Part shown: positions 37,722 through 47,309 of the stretch, piece after piece
Layout of the letters: each line of letters opens with the position of its first letter
How positions within the stretch are numbered: position 1 is the first letter of the stretch
NCBI GenBank assembly: GCA_015069195.1
Contig: SVJA01000004.1
Span: forward strand, 74,978-138,977
Origin: Oscillospiraceae bacterium
GTDB taxonomy: Bacteria; Bacillota; Clostridia; UBA1212
Reading direction: 5' to 3'
Length of the DNA: 64,000 nt
Made by a program: the position numbers and the translations under genes
The notes under the pieces: model-generated
The model's input: only the letters and a program-made list of their open reading frames with translations
What the model was told of the DNA's origin: nothing
Databases searched by the model: none

Positions 37722-38486
37722 TTAAGAACCGCCGTATCTGCGTTGACGTTTGTTGTAGGCGATAATTGCTTTGTCGAGTTCGTTTGTGTCGAAGTCAGGC
37801 CAATTTACATCTGCAAAATAAAATTCCGTATAGGCAAGCTGCCAGAGTAAATAGTTACTTATTCTGAGCTCACCGCTTGTTCTTATAAGTAAATCCGGAT
37901 CCGGTGTGCCTGCAGTATAGAGGTTTTCTCCTATTATTTCCTCGGTAATATCATCCGGTGAAAGCTTGCCGGATAAAACATCTTCGGCAATTTTTTTGAC
38001 ACTGTCTTTTATCTCTGCACGACCGCCGTAATTTATGGCAATGTTTACCGTGATATCGATATTGTCCTTTGTTTCGTCTTCTATTTTGCTGATACCTGCA
38101 TTTAATTCATCTGAAAGTCTGCTTCTGTCTCCGATAACTTTTATACGGATTTTGTTTTTGTCTTTACCGAGCTCTTCGTTTGAATTGTTCAAAAAGTTAA
38201 GAAGCATTCCCATAAGGGTTTTTACTTCAGATTCGTCACGTTTCCAGTTTTCAGTGGAAAAAGCGTAAAAAGTAATATATTTTATACCGATGTCGCCGGA
38301 ATATTTAACTATTTTTTTGAACATATCTGCACCGGTCTTGTGGCCTACGGAAACAGGAAGATTTTTCGCTTTTGCCCATCGGCGGTTACCGTCAGGAATT
38401 ATGGCGATATGCTCGGGGATTATAAGATTTTCAATTTTTTCTGAAGCAACTGCTTCCTTTTTCTTAAACAAATTTAATTTTGCCAT
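37722..38486 (-). CDS. uppS: Undecaprenyl diphosphate synthase (cis-prenyltransferase)
   Basis: 254 aa. IAIIPDGNRRWAK holds the catalytic Asp and phosphate-binding residues, YGGRAEI and RTSGELRISNYLLWQ are further signatures, and FADVNWPDF marks the C-terminus. It makes the lipid carrier for peptidoglycan and wall glycans. The first about 22 residues (LNLFKKKEAVASEK) extend beyond the usual core. The ribosome binding site is weak (GGTG). Confidence 0.95.
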   Translation of the reverse strand: MAKLNLFKKKEAVASEKIENLIIPEHIAIIPDGNRRWAKAKNLPVSVGHKTGADMFKKIVKYSGDIGIKYITFYAFSTENWKRDESEVKTLMGMLLNFLNNSNEELGKDKNKIRIKVIGDRSRLSDELNAGISKIEDETKDNIDITVNIAINYGGRAEIKDSVKKIAEDVLSGKLSPDDITEEIIGENLYTAGTPDPDLLIRTSGELRISNYLLWQLAYTEFYFADVNWPDFDTNELDKAIIAYNKRQRRYGGS

Positions 38487-38518
38487 TATTTAACACCGTT
38501 TGTATTTATATATAAAAT

Positions 38519-38542
38519 CCCCCGCCGCCAATGCGGCGGGGG
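38519..38542 (-). terminator. GC-rich hairpin between frr and uppS
   Basis: 10-bp all-GC stem 38519-38528/38533-38542 with a CAAT loop. Lies inside the presumed pyrH-to-ispG operon, so it may attenuate or protect the message. Confidence 0.5.
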
Positions 38543-38611
38543 GTAAAATCAACTTTTGCGAAGCAAAAGAGTCAGTTTGCAAAACATATTGAAATATCTG
38601 TCAAGGATTTT

Positions 38612-39172
38612 TCAGATATCCATAAGGTCTTTTTCTTTATCTGCGACAATTTTATCAACTTCTGCGATATGCTTATCGGTAATGTTCTGAATTTCTTTTT
38701 CAGCAACCTTCTGGTCATCTTCGGTGATTTCGGATTTCTTTTTCATATCCTTGAATGCATCAACTGCATCACGTCTGATGGCACGGATAGCAACCTTCGC
38801 ATCTTCACCATATTTCTTTACTGACTTCGTGAGCTCGATACGACGCTCTTCTGTGAGAGGCGGGAATACGAGTTTCAACGTTTTGCCGTCATTGTTCGGG
38901 TTAATACCGAGTTCTGACTTTTGGATAGCCTTTTCTACTTCCTTGAGAACTGATGCATCCCAGGGGGTAAATACAAGCATACGTGCCTCGGGAACTGATA
39001 CATTACCTACCTGTGTGATGGGGGTTTCGGTTCCGTAGTACTCGATAGTGATTTTGTTGAGAACAGAAGGATTTGCTCTGCCTGCTCTTATTTCTGCAAG
39101 GTTTTCTTTGAGAACAGAAATGGTTTTATCCATTTTGTCCGAATATACATTGTAATCGCTTTTGCTTATCAT
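38612..39172 (-). CDS. frr: Ribosome recycling factor
   Basis: 186 aa from ATG 39172, 9 nt after AGGAG; the ATG at 39181 touches that site. With EF-G it splits post-termination ribosomes. LKENLAEIRAGRANPSVL, ARMLVFTPWDASVLKEVEKAI and LTEERRIELTKSVKKYGEDAKVAIR are diagnostic. Confidence 0.97.
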   Translation of the reverse strand: MISKSDYNVYSDKMDKTISVLKENLAEIRAGRANPSVLNKITIEYYGTETPITQVGNVSVPEARMLVFTPWDASVLKEVEKAIQKSELGINPNNDGKTLKLVFPPLTEERRIELTKSVKKYGEDAKVAIRAIRRDAVDAFKDMKKKSEITEDDQKVAEKEIQNITDKHIAEVDKIVADKEKDLMDI

Positions 39173-39207
39173 AGCTTTCATCTCCTGAATATATTTTAAG
39201 TTATTAT

Positions 39208-39912
39208 TTAAGAAATAAGTGTACCGATAGCTTCTCCGCATACTGCTTTGAGAAGATTTTCGGGCTGGTCAATTCCGAACACATGAACTGCAATGTTATT
39301 ATCCATGCAGAGTGAAGTGGCGGTTGTATCCATAACTCCGAGTCTCTGGTTGAGCACGTCAATGTAAGTGATTTTGTCATATTTTTTGGCTTCGGGATTT
39401 ACTTTCGGATCACTGTCATATACACCGTCAATGTTTTTGGCAAGAAGTATAACTTCTGCATTTATCTCGACTGCTCTGAGTGCTGCTGCGGTGTCTGTTG
39501 TGAAGAACGGATTACCTGTGCCGCAACCGAAGATAACTATTCTGCCTTTTTCTAAGTGACGAGTAGCTTTGTTTCTGATATAAGGCTCTGCTATCTGTCG
39601 CATCTCTATACCTGTCTGCACACGCACATCTACGCCGAGTTTTTCTAAAAAATCACAGAGTGCAAGGGCATTCATGGTGGTGGCGAGCATACCCATATGG
39701 TCTGAACGTGTTCTATCCATGTTCTGGTTTTTTGCGCCTCTCCAGAAGTTTCCGCCGCCTACTACGACTGCGACATCGACACCGAGGTCGTGAAGTTCTT
39801 TTATGTGTTTGCAAATGTTTGCTATAGTGTCATAATTAAGTCCTGTTTTGTTTCCGCCTGCGAGTGCTTCGCCGCTGATTTTTATCAAAACTCTCTTGTA
39901 AATCGGTTTCAT
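39208..39912 (-). CDS. pyrH: UMP kinase
   Basis: 234 aa from ATG 39912; the GTG at 39924 is part of the GAGGTG ribosome binding site. Phosphorylates UMP to [42 protein letters not shown] and [20 protein letters not shown] are family motifs. First gene of the block after the tsf terminator. Confidence 0.96.
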   Translation of the reverse strand: MKPIYKRVLIKISGEALAGGNKTGLNYDTIANICKHIKELHDLGVDVAVVVGGGNFWRGAKNQNMDRTRSDHMGMLATTMNALALCDFLEKLGVDVRVQTGIEMRQIAEPYIRNKATRHLEKGRIVIFGCGTGNPFFTTDTAAALRAVEINAEVILLAKNIDGVYDSDPKVNPEAKKYDKITYIDVLNQRLGVMDTTATSLCMDNNIAVHVFGIDQPENLLKAVCGEAIGTLIS

Positions 39913-40017
39913 AAAACAATTCACCTCTGCAAAATATTTATTTTATATATATTACCACATAAGCATATCAAATTACAAATAAAAAACCGTTTTTTTGAGT
40001 GGATTAAGGCAATAAAA

Positions 40018-40041
40018 AATGCCGCTCGTGCGAGCGGCATT
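40018..40041 (-). terminator. Terminator of rpsB-tsf
   Basis: 11-bp stem 40018-40028/40031-40041, followed on the minus strand by a T-rich tract. Confidence 0.85.
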
Positions 40042-40066
40042 TCCGTAATTGATTTGTTTTAAGATA

Positions 40067-40717
40067 TTAGCCGTTAACCTGCTTCATAACTTCTTCTGCA
40101 AAGTTTTCTTCTTTCTTTGCAAGACCTTCGCCCATCTCGTATCTTACGAAACGACGGATAGTGATGTTCTCGCCCAATGTAGCGATTTTCTCTTTAACAT
40201 AATCGCCGATTGTCTGGTCGGGGTTCTTTACGAAGCTCTGCTCCATGAGGCAGTAGTCATCGTAGTATTTTTCCATACGACCTGAAACGATTTTGTCAAC
40301 GATTTTCTCGGGCTTACCTTCGTTAATAGCCTGCGCACGGAGAACTGCAGCTTCTTTCTCAAGATCTTCTGCCGGAACATCCTCTTTTCTAACGTAGAGC
40401 GGGTTAGAAGCAGCGATGTGCATAGCAATGTCTTTTACGAAAGCTGTGAATACTTCGTTCTTTGCAACAAAGTCTGTTTCGCAGTTAACTTCTACGAGAA
40501 CACCGATTTTACCACCCATGTGGATGTATGATGCAACAACACCTTCAGATGCGATTCTGCCTGATTTTTTAACAGCAGCAGCGAGTCCTTTTTCTCTCAA
40601 GTACTCAGCAGCCTTTTCCATATCGCCGTTTGTCTCTGTGAGAGCTTTCTTACAATCTGCGATACCTGCAGATGTTCTTTCTCTGAGCTCTTTTATCATT
40701 TTAGCGTCAATAGCCAT
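40067..40717 (-). CDS. tsf: Elongation factor Ts
   Basis: 216 aa from ATG 40717 after CAGGAGG; the longer frame adds 26 unrelated residues. Guanine nucleotide exchange factor for EF-Tu. [19 protein letters not shown] and [13 protein letters not shown] are signatures. The single-repeat core length is typical of Firmicutes. Co-transcribed with rpsB. Confidence 0.97.
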   Translation of the reverse strand: MAIDAKMIKELRERTSAGIADCKKALTETNGDMEKAAEYLREKGLAAAVKKSGRIASEGVVASYIHMGGKIGVLVEVNCETDFVAKNEVFTAFVKDIAMHIAASNPLYVRKEDVPAEDLEKEAAVLRAQAINEGKPEKIVDKIVSGRMEKYYDDYCLMEQSFVKNPDQTIGDYVKEKIATLGENITIRRFVRYEMGEGLAKKEENFAEEVMKQVNG

Positions 40718-40772
40718 TTGAAAAACCTCCTGTATATCAATAAAAATTTCTAAATTTGCAAAGGGTAGAGAA

Positions 40773-41513
40773 TTAAGCCTCTTCTGTCTCTGCAACTTCC
40801 TCAGCTACAGCTTCTTCAGCTACTTCTGTTGTGCCTTCGCGACCTTCAATGATAGCGTCAGCCATTCTGCCTGCGATGAGTTTAACCGCTCTGATAGCGT
40901 CGTCGTTACCGGGGATAACGTAATCAACATCATCAGGGTCACAGTTTGTATCAACGATACCTACAACCGGAATACCGAGTTTCTTAGCTTCTGAAACTGC
41001 ATTCTTTTCAACTTTGGGGTCTACTACGAAGAGTACAGAGGGAAGTCCCTGGATATCTTTTATACCACCGAGGTTCTTTTCGAGCTTATCTCTCTCAGCT
41101 TTGAGTTTGATAACTTCTTTCTTGGGGAGACGATCAAAAGTTCCGTCAGCTTCCATAGCGTTGAGCTTGTTGAGCTTAGCAACTCTTGTCTTGATTGTCT
41201 TAAAGTTTGTGAGCATACCGCCGAGCCATCTGTTTGTAACATAGTACATACCGCATCTCTCTGCCTCTTCAAGGATAGAGTCTTTAGCCTGTTTCTTTGT
41301 ACCTACAAAAAGAACTGTACCGCCCTGTTTTGCGATATCCTGGATGAAGTAATAAGCCTCATCGATTTTCTTTACTGTCTTCTGGAGATCTATGATATAG
41401 ATTCCGTTTCTCTCTGTGAAGATGTACTCAGCCATTTTAGGGTTCCATCTTCTGGTCTGGTGTCCGAAATGTACACCTGCTTCAAGCAACTGCTTCATTG
41501 AAATTACAGCCAT
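40773..41513 (-). CDS. rpsB: 30S ribosomal protein S2
   Basis: 246 aa. [50 protein letters not shown] and [13 protein letters not shown] are diagnostic. The C-terminus is an acidic Glu/Ala-rich tail. AAGGAGG precedes the ATG. Preceded by a structured leader. Confidence 0.97.
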   Translation of the reverse strand: MAVISMKQLLEAGVHFGHQTRRWNPKMAEYIFTERNGIYIIDLQKTVKKIDEAYYFIQDIAKQGGTVLFVGTKKQAKDSILEEAERCGMYYVTNRWLGGMLTNFKTIKTRVAKLNKLNAMEADGTFDRLPKKEVIKLKAERDKLEKNLGGIKDIQGLPSVLFVVDPKVEKNAVSEAKKLGIPVVGIVDTNCDPDDVDYVIPGNDDAIRAVKLIAGRMADAIIEGREGTTEVAEEAVAEEVAETEEA

Positions 41514-41655
41514 TTTAATTTCCTCCTTTAGTTTTTTCCTCCGGTAACCATCAACCGCATCCGAGAACCTTTCAGGTCACACCTCGAAAACGTCCGGAAA
41601 CCGTGCGTATTTCAATAGCTGAAAGAGTATACCACAGAAGATTGCTTTAAATCAA
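41514..41655 (-). promoter_or_regulatory. rpsB promoter and structured 5' leader
   Basis: Minus strand TTGATT (41650-41655), 18-bp spacer, TATACT (41626-41631). The roughly 105-nt leader can pair TTTCCGG (about 41595-41601) with CCGGAGG (about 41535-41541), enclosing a further stem. S2 often autoregulates rpsB-tsf through such leaders; that role here is inference. Confidence 0.5.
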
Positions 41656-41711
41656 CATCTTTTTGCAGCTTTTTGCATATATTTATCAAAAAAAGAAAAA
41701 GGTCGGTTTGA

Positions 41712-42002
41712 ATGAACGAAGACAGAAAGAATTCGGTACATGAATGTCCTCAGAATATCAATATGGAGAATAGGGAAGCACTTAAAATAAGCGGCGTAAA
41801 GGATGTGAAATGCTTTAATGAAAACCTTGCGGAACTTGATACGGTGCTGGGCAAACTCACTGTCAGAGGCGAAGGAATAAAAATCGCAAGATTGAGTCTT
41901 GATGAAGGGGTACTTGAATTGACCGGCTATATGTACAGTTGTGAATACGAGGATAAATCAAAATTAACAAGAAGAGGTAAGTTTGGCGGAATGTTCGGAT
42001 GA
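41712..42002 (+). CDS. yabP: Sporulation protein YabP
   Basis: 96 aa, family size. REALKISGVKDVKCFNENLAELDTVLGKLTVRGEGIKI, broken here into ALKISGVKDVKCFNE and LGKLTVRGEGIKI, and LELTGYMYSCEYED, are YabP hallmarks. Needed with YabQ for spore cortex assembly in bacilli. CATATATT about 25 nt upstream is compatible with a SigE -10 element but the -35 is unclear. Coupled to yabQ by ATGA. Confidence 0.92.
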   Translation: MNEDRKNSVHECPQNINMENREALKISGVKDVKCFNENLAELDTVLGKLTVRGEGIKIARLSLDEGVLELTGYMYSCEYEDKSKLTRRGKFGGMFG

Positions 42003-42493
42003 GTAAGAGTTCAGAGATTATAGCTTCAATAATTGATTTTTTCTCGATGATGTCGGGCGGATTTTTTATAGCGTTATTGTTTGATGTTTTTCGCTCAATG
42101 AGAAAAGCCGTGAGACGAAATAACGGAAAAAATTTGACCATAACGGTGTATTTGCAGGATTTGATATTTTTGTTGTTGTCGTTTGCCGTGCTTGTACTTT
42201 TGATATACCGTGTGAACGGCGGTTGCCTTGATTGGTATATATCACTCGGGTGTATTTTGGGGGCGGTTATTTATTACTATTTTGCTGAGCCGATAGCGGG
42301 CAAATTTATATTTGTAATCTTTTTTGCAATTGTAAAAGTTTTAAAAATCATATATATGACAGCATATAAGTTGGCTGCAAAGTTGCATTTTCGCGAAAAA
42401 GGTAAAGTTTTTATGAAAAAGTCTGTGAATTTTACAAAAAAACGCAAAAAAATGTTAAAAAAAGCTGGCGTATCTGAAATACATAATATATAA
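41999..42493 (+). CDS. yabQ: Sporulation protein YabQ
   Basis: 164 aa with about three membrane helices (FFSMMSGGFFIALLFDVFRSMR, LQDLIFLLLSFAVLVLLIY, WYISLGCILGAVIYYYFAEP; the first is trimmed when compared to the family) and a basic C-terminal tail. YabQ localises to the outer forespore membrane and is needed for cortex synthesis. Overlaps yabP by 4 nt. Confidence 0.88.
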   Translation: MSKSSEIIASIIDFFSMMSGGFFIALLFDVFRSMRKAVRRNNGKNLTITVYLQDLIFLLLSFAVLVLLIYRVNGGCLDWYISLGCILGAVIYYYFAEPIAGKFIFVIFFAIVKVLKIIYMTAYKLAAKLHFREKGKVFMKKSVNFTKKRKKMLKKAGVSEIHNI

Positions 42494-42559
42494 TTATATT
42501 TGTTATGGTTGAATGTATGTTTGACCGTATTTTACACAAGACAAAAGGAGTGCGGCGCT

Positions 42560-42841
42560 TTGTTCGGAAGATTCAGACTTCAGGATTTAAAACTACAAAA
42601 TATTATTTTTTATGCCATTGCTTTGGCTATAGTAGTTATGATTATTACTCAGCAGGGTTCATTGGAATCACAGAGACAGGCTTATGACAAAAAGCTCAAA
42701 CAGCTTGAGACCACCCAGCAGTATAATGCAGAACTTCAGGAAAAAAATGATTATGTAGGTACGGAAGCGTATCGCGAGGAAAAAGCACGCGAAGAAGGTT
42801 ATGTCGAAGAGGATGAGATAGTATTCATAACCTCGGATTGA
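42560..42841 (+). CDS. ftsB: FtsB/DivIC-type septum protein
   Basis: 93 aa from TTG 42560, 9 nt after AAAGGAG; the longer ATG frame from 42500 lacks a binding site. One helix (about 12-33), then a coiled coil (SLESQRQAYDKKLKQLETTQ) and the DivIC-like YREEKAREEGYVEEDEIVF. Divisome subunit scaffolding FtsL. The yabP-yabQ-divIC-S1 order is conserved in Firmicutes. Confidence 0.88.
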   Translation: MFGRFRLQDLKLQNIIFYAIALAIVVMIITQQGSLESQRQAYDKKLKQLETTQQYNAELQEKNDYVGTEAYREEKAREEGYVEEDEIVFITSD

Positions 42842-42935
42842 TGTATCTTGTGTTTTGATCTTTTGTTAAATAGTATTTCGGTTACGAGAATTTGTATCGT
42901 AAACCCGCAGTTTGGGTACGGAAGGAAAAATTTAT

Positions 42936-43457
42936 ATGGCAGATGTTGCTGAAATCTTCGAAGGCAGAGTTTTTAGTGTGATGAATTTCGGAGCTTTTGT
43001 AAGGCTCAAGGACGGTTCTACGGGACTTGTTCATATTTCTGAGATTACAGACGGTTTTGTACAGGATGTAAAAGATTATCTTAAGGTCGGACAGACAGTA
43101 CAGGTAGTTGTATTGTCGGAGGAGTCTGACGGAAAGAAAAAATTCTCGATAAAACGCATAGCAAACCAGCCGCGACTTGACGGAAGAACTGAGGCCGAAG
43201 TCAAGGCTGAGACTAAAGAAAAGCAGGCTGCAGAGGCTACTGTGGCTACCGGAAAGGAAAAAAAGAAAGAGAAGCCTGTGTCTCGTACAACATCGGTAGC
43301 ACCGCCTCCGGATATCTATGGTGCGGACAAAGATTCTGCCGGTACTGTTTCTTTTGAGGACAAGCTTTCAAAATTTATGAAAAACAGCGAAGAACGCTTA
43401 GTTGATATAAAACACCGCACCGAAAACAAACGCGGCGGCGGATATGTCAGGAGATAA
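42936..43457 (+). CDS. S1 RNA-binding domain protein (YabR-like)
   Basis: 173 aa from ATG 42936 (GGAAGGA upstream). Residues about 3-75 are one S1 domain (VFEGRVFSVMNFGAFVRLKDG type: GRVFSVMNFGAFVRLKDG, TGLVHISEI, LKVGQTVQVVVL). The rest is a Lys/Glu- and Ala-rich linker and a basic tail ending KRGGGYVRR. Equivalent to the YabR/general stress protein 13 family next to divIC. Likely ribosome- or RNA-associated. Confidence 0.88.
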   Translation: MADVAEIFEGRVFSVMNFGAFVRLKDGSTGLVHISEITDGFVQDVKDYLKVGQTVQVVVLSEESDGKKKFSIKRIANQPRLDGRTEAEVKAETKEKQAAEATVATGKEKKKEKPVSRTTSVAPPPDIYGADKDSAGTVSFEDKLSKFMKNSEERLVDIKHRTENKRGGGYVRR

Positions 43458-43462
43458 TATTG

Positions 43463-44635
43463 ATGTCTGACAGTTATAACAGTGCAGAAAAAACTGAAGA
43501 TAAAAAAAATAAAACAGCAGGTTTTACAGACCTGCTTTTATTGTCACTGTCCGTAGATGCATACTATAAATGGCTTCCGAATGAGAGAGTTTTGGTTAAG
43601 CAGGATATGGGTGCGTATATAATGATATACCCGCTTGAGATTATTACTGAAGATGCGGAAAAACTGAAAAATGCCTTTGATGAATTTATCGAAAATAATC
43701 GTTTCTCAGAAAGTTCCAGACGGATATTCAGATATTTTTTATTCATGGTTGACGATTACTCTGTGTATGAAAATGCTTACGCGCAGATACTGAAGGATAT
43801 AAGCGGAAAGTGTCAAAAGAACGGAATAATTGCAGAAGTAGATATTCTGGATATAAAAAGCGGTACATTGAAAACCGTAGAGGGCAAAAAAATGTCCGAA
43901 AAGAAGGCTCGTACAATAATCATTGATACCGTGAAACGATACAAAGAGTTGCAGGGTATGGGTGTTGCTACAGAAGAAGTCATAAATGACAAAAAGAGCG
44001 AGATGCGAAAAAAGTACGAAGCTCTCGGAGAAGTGCGAAATGCAGGCTTTTTAAATCCGACAATATTACTTATAATAATAAACATAGCAATTTTTGTATT
44101 TGGCTATATGACTTCGCTTGATACGGGAGAAGATTTGTTCAAGACGCTCGGCATACAAGATAATGTACTCATAATGCAGGGAGAGTGGTGGAGACTTTTC
44201 ACAAGTATGTTCCTACATGCCGATATAGCTCACTTGGCTGGAAATATGCTTTTCTTGTTCTACTTAGGTAAGATAACCATCAGATATTATAGTACTGCTG
44301 AATTTTATGCAGTATACTTTTTGTCGGGACTTTGCGGAAATCTTTTGTCGTTCTTTTTAACCGACTATCGTTCACTCGGCGCGTCAGGTGCGATTATGGG
44401 TCTCGGTGGTCTTGTAATATACAGAATGTTTTTCGGTGAAAGTGCAAGGCTTTTCAGGAAAAGCGGCAACTATCTGATATTTGCGGTGATGATCGCATTT
44501 AACCTTCTTTACGGAGTTGTTGCTGCAGAAGCTAACATCGATAACTACGGACATTTCGGCGGATTTATCGGAGGATTTTTGATTGCACTTGCGATAAGCG
44601 GAATTCGTCGCCTTATAAAGAATAAAAGGTTGTAA
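43463..44635 (+). CDS. Rhomboid-family intramembrane serine protease
   Basis: 390 aa from ATG 43463 (CAGGAG upstream). Residues 1-200 form a soluble, charged domain of unknown fold. The rhomboid core (about 205-385) has EWWRLFTSMFLHADIAHLAGNMLFLFYLG, quoted in part as WRLFTSMFLHADIAHLAGNM, the catalytic Ser in LGASGAIMG, and the catalytic His in YGHFGGFIGGF. Acts on membrane protein substrates not known here. Confidence 0.92.
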   Translation: MSDSYNSAEKTEDKKNKTAGFTDLLLLSLSVDAYYKWLPNERVLVKQDMGAYIMIYPLEIITEDAEKLKNAFDEFIENNRFSESSRRIFRYFLFMVDDYSVYENAYAQILKDISGKCQKNGIIAEVDILDIKSGTLKTVEGKKMSEKKARTIIIDTVKRYKELQGMGVATEEVINDKKSEMRKKYEALGEVRNAGFLNPTILLIIINIAIFVFGYMTSLDTGEDLFKTLGIQDNVLIMQGEWWRLFTSMFLHADIAHLAGNMLFLFYLGKITIRYYSTAEFYAVYFLSGLCGNLLSFFLTDYRSLGASGAIMGLGGLVIYRMFFGESARLFRKSGNYLIFAVMIAFNLLYGVVAAEANIDNYGHFGGFIGGFLIALAISGIRRLIKNKRL

Positions 44636-44643
44636 TATTTATA

Positions 44644-46212
44644 TTAATTTGATTTACAAAGCTTACCGGTTTTTATATCGGTAAGCTTTATTGTTTTTGT
44701 AAGGAGTGCAACGCCAAGCGACAGGAACGATGCGATGCCGCATGCGAGTAACCAACCGTATTTAAAGTTTGAGAGTGCTGATGTCATCATAAAATTTCCG
44801 GACACATTGATTATAAGTCCTATGCAAAAAGGTTTTACTAGCCATTCGGCAAATTCTATCTGGATGCCGATGTTTTTTACTATGTAGACAAGATTTATTA
44901 TTGCAGTGACAGCAGAGCTGATAAGCATTCCTGCAATATATGCGTTGACGCCTTTTACCGGAACAGCAAACCATATGAAACTCATGCGGATTGCATAACC
45001 CACAGATGTGCTAAAAAGCGCAAAACCGTGTTTTTCGAGCCCGTTCAATATTCCTGTCATGGTTTGTTGCAAATAGACTATAACGCAATAAATGGCCATT
45101 TTTTGAAGTAATTTACCTGTATGCTGTCCTGCGTATAGCATATCACCTACCTGAACACCGAATGTTGTGAAAAATCCGAAGAAAAAGAATCCCATAAGGC
45201 AACTGATTCTGATGCAACGCGAAATGCGTTGTTGCGCGAGCCGTCGGTGTCCGGAGGCGAGCGCGCCGGCGACAGCCGGAACCAAAGTTGTAGAAAGCGA
45301 CGAAGTTACAATTGTCGGAAACATAATAAGCGGCATAGCCATTCCCGACAGCCTACCGAGCATAGCGAGGCTGCTTTGGTAGTTAAGTCCGCCTGCGATA
45401 AATCGGAGAGGCAAAATAATTGTTTCGACGGTTCCCATAACCGACACGATGAATCGGTTGAGCGAAATCGGTGCAGATTCCTTTGCGATTTGCCCTGAAG
45501 TCCGGCGAAGCTCACGGAATGTCATCTTTCCGCTGTGCCCGTCTTCTTTGCTGTATTTGAAAAATGCTACAGCCACTACCAAAAGGTTTGCCATTTCACC
45601 TACAGCAGATGAAAGTGTGAGTATAGCGCAGGCGTACGTCAGATTTGTTCCTGCAATTTTCTGTGAAAGAAATACTATAAAAAGTATTCTGACAATTTGC
45701 TCCGTGATTTGTGATATTGCTGTCGGAGTAACCCTTGCCATTCCGTAAAAGTAACCTTTTATCGCAGATGCCGATGCAACAATCGGTATGCACGGCGCCA
45801 ATAACAAAAGTGAAAGGTATGTTCGGCTGTCACCGAGCAAATCGTTTGCAATTTGCTTGCCGAACAACATCATTGCCGCAGCGGCGACACTGCCTGCAAA
45901 AAGCAACAGGAAAAATGCCGCCTTGGCAGCACGGCGCGCCCCTTTAACACGCCCGAGGGCGCGCTCCTTTGCCGCCATTCCGGAAACGGTAATTGAAACG
46001 CCGGAGGTGAGTGTCAATATGATAAGCGAATATACCGGAAATGTGAGTTGATAGAGTCCCATTCCTTCTGCGCCTATAAGATTTGACATATATATGCGAT
46101 TTGCAAAGCCGAAAAGTCTGACGATAAGTCCGGCAATCATAAGTTTGAACGCACCTGATTTGTAGCTTTCGTATTTATTTGATTTGTTTGTTTTTGTGAT
46201 TTTATTTTTCAA
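44644..46212 (-). CDS. spoVB: SpoVB/MurJ-like polysaccharide flippase
   Basis: 522 aa from TTG 46212 (GAGGTT upstream); the open frame continues to 46383 but those 57 residues are not homologous. About 14 membrane helices of the MOP superfamily: LMIAGLIVRLFGFANRIYMSNLIGAEGMGLYQL (part: RLFGFANRIYMSNLIGAEG), ALASGHRRLAQQRISR, LNGLEKHGFALFSTSVGYAIR. Size and motifs fit stage V sporulation protein B, a lipid II-type flippase for the cortex. Several GC-rich palindromic segments occur in its coding sequence (e.g. 45932-45962). Confidence 0.88.
   Translation of the reverse strand: MKNKITKTNKSNKYESYKSGAFKLMIAGLIVRLFGFANRIYMSNLIGAEGMGLYQLTFPVYSLIILTLTSGVSITVSGMAAKERALGRVKGARRAAKAAFFLLLFAGSVAAAAMMLFGKQIANDLLGDSRTYLSLLLLAPCIPIVASASAIKGYFYGMARVTPTAISQITEQIVRILFIVFLSQKIAGTNLTYACAILTLSSAVGEMANLLVVAVAFFKYSKEDGHSGKMTFRELRRTSGQIAKESAPISLNRFIVSVMGTVETIILPLRFIAGGLNYQSSLAMLGRLSGMAMPLIMFPTIVTSSLSTTLVPAVAGALASGHRRLAQQRISRCIRISCLMGFFFFGFFTTFGVQVGDMLYAGQHTGKLLQKMAIYCVIVYLQQTMTGILNGLEKHGFALFSTSVGYAIRMSFIWFAVPVKGVNAYIAGMLISSAVTAIINLVYIVKNIGIQIEFAEWLVKPFCIGLIINVSGNFMMTSALSNFKYGWLLACGIASFLSLGVALLTKTIKLTDIKTGKLCKSN
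44658..44696 (+). terminator. Terminator of the yabP-rhomboid run, embedded in spoVB coding sequence
   Basis: 11-bp stem 44658-44668/44679-44689 then ATTGTTTTTG. It lies within the last 16 codons of the converging spoVB gene. Confidence 0.7.
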
Positions 46213-46409
46213 CGACAGATAACCTCGAAAAGGGACAATACCGTTAAAATATATGCTGCAAGTTCTTCGGAAATGTTTATATGTAAAAACTGCGTGAGAA
46301 ATATTGATAAATTGTGTTAAAAGTGATACTCTTGTGACATAAGTACAATGTGTCGGAAACATTTGAAAATTTTGAGCATACACTGTTCGAAAAAATCGGG
46401 GGTGTTTTT

Positions 46410-47282
46410 ATGAAGCGGTATAAGATTATTACTTTTATATTAACCATAGCTATTTTGCTGTCGGTGTATGCCGGTGCTAAAGAAAATACCGTTGTTCCTG
46501 ATCCTGCATTAGTAAAAATAGACGGTCAATATTATATTCAACTTGCAGATTACGGTGACGGCGGATCATGTTGTCAGATTGCAAAATATATTCAGTTTTC
46601 ATCTATGGATGAAATGTATACAAGAATTAAAAACCTCGATTTTACGGAAGAAGAGTTTGATGATATGTGTGATAATTTCAGACGTACTGACAATGGTTTG
46701 AAAATTCTTGATATAGATAATTTGTATCAGCCGAAGTTTCGGGCGGATGTTTCTCTTGACCGAATCGATTGGTATGGAGATGGTTATGTAACTTCCTGGA
46801 GTACTCCTGATAACGGTAGCGGTACCTTTTGGTTGTATGATGAAGAGAAAGACCTTCTCGCGTGGAAGGATGAACGGTATTTTTCAGAGGCGTTTTTTGA
46901 TAGAGAAAATATTGACGTTTTAGATTGTTCAGAAAGTGAGACTGATGAGTATACTCGGACAAAGAGAACGTATATGCTTTATAATGACAGAGGATTTGAC
47001 AAAAAGTATATAAGAGAAGAATACAAATTTGTAAACGGCAACTCTTTTTGCGATGTGATGATAAGATACGATTGCGGTTCACCTGCAAACAGTCTGCTGA
47101 TTCCTGAAGACGATCAAGTTCCCGCGGAAGTTCATGTTTTTGCAGGTAACGGTGATGTGTACTGGTATAACATGATGTATGGTAAAGATATAAAATCTGA
47201 GGTATATATTGACTGGCTGATGTCTTTTGATGTTGAGAATTATATTCCCGCTTCTGCGACAGATAACAATAACAGTAATTAA
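46410..47282 (+). CDS. Secreted protein of unknown function
   Basis: 290 aa from ATG 46410, preceded by CGGGGGTG. A signal peptide (KRYKIITFILTIAILLSVYAGA) is followed by an acidic, aromatic-rich domain. YGDGGSCCQIAKYIQFSSMDEM and DYFRR-like segments do not recall a family. A Ser/Asn tail closes it. Divergent from spoVB and 27 nt before the esterase gene. Confidence 0.72.
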   Translation: MKRYKIITFILTIAILLSVYAGAKENTVVPDPALVKIDGQYYIQLADYGDGGSCCQIAKYIQFSSMDEMYTRIKNLDFTEEEFDDMCDNFRRTDNGLKILDIDNLYQPKFRADVSLDRIDWYGDGYVTSWSTPDNGSGTFWLYDEEKDLLAWKDERYFSEAFFDRENIDVLDCSESETDEYTRTKRTYMLYNDRGFDKKYIREEYKFVNGNSFCDVMIRYDCGSPANSLLIPEDDQVPAEVHVFAGNGDVYWYNMMYGKDIKSEVYIDWLMSFDVENYIPASATDNNNSN

Positions 47283-47309
47283 AATTTAAATATAAGGGAG
47301 AAAAATTTT

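Noticed and set aside
40067..41513. Minus-strand block as a horizontally acquired region
   Set aside because: Gene content and order (rpsB-tsf-pyrH-frr-uppS-cdsA-dxr-rseP-ispG) are the standard core arrangement of Firmicutes.
45215..45963. GC-rich palindromes in spoVB as copies of the feoB repeat element
   Set aside because: Only isolated stems (for example 8 bp at 45932-45962) occur, the sequences are not shared with feoB, and the protein has no extra segment there.
46213..46383. 57-residue N-terminal extension of spoVB
   Set aside because: Not homologous to the flippase family, and it overlaps the upstream region of the divergent gene; TTG 46212 gives the usual length.
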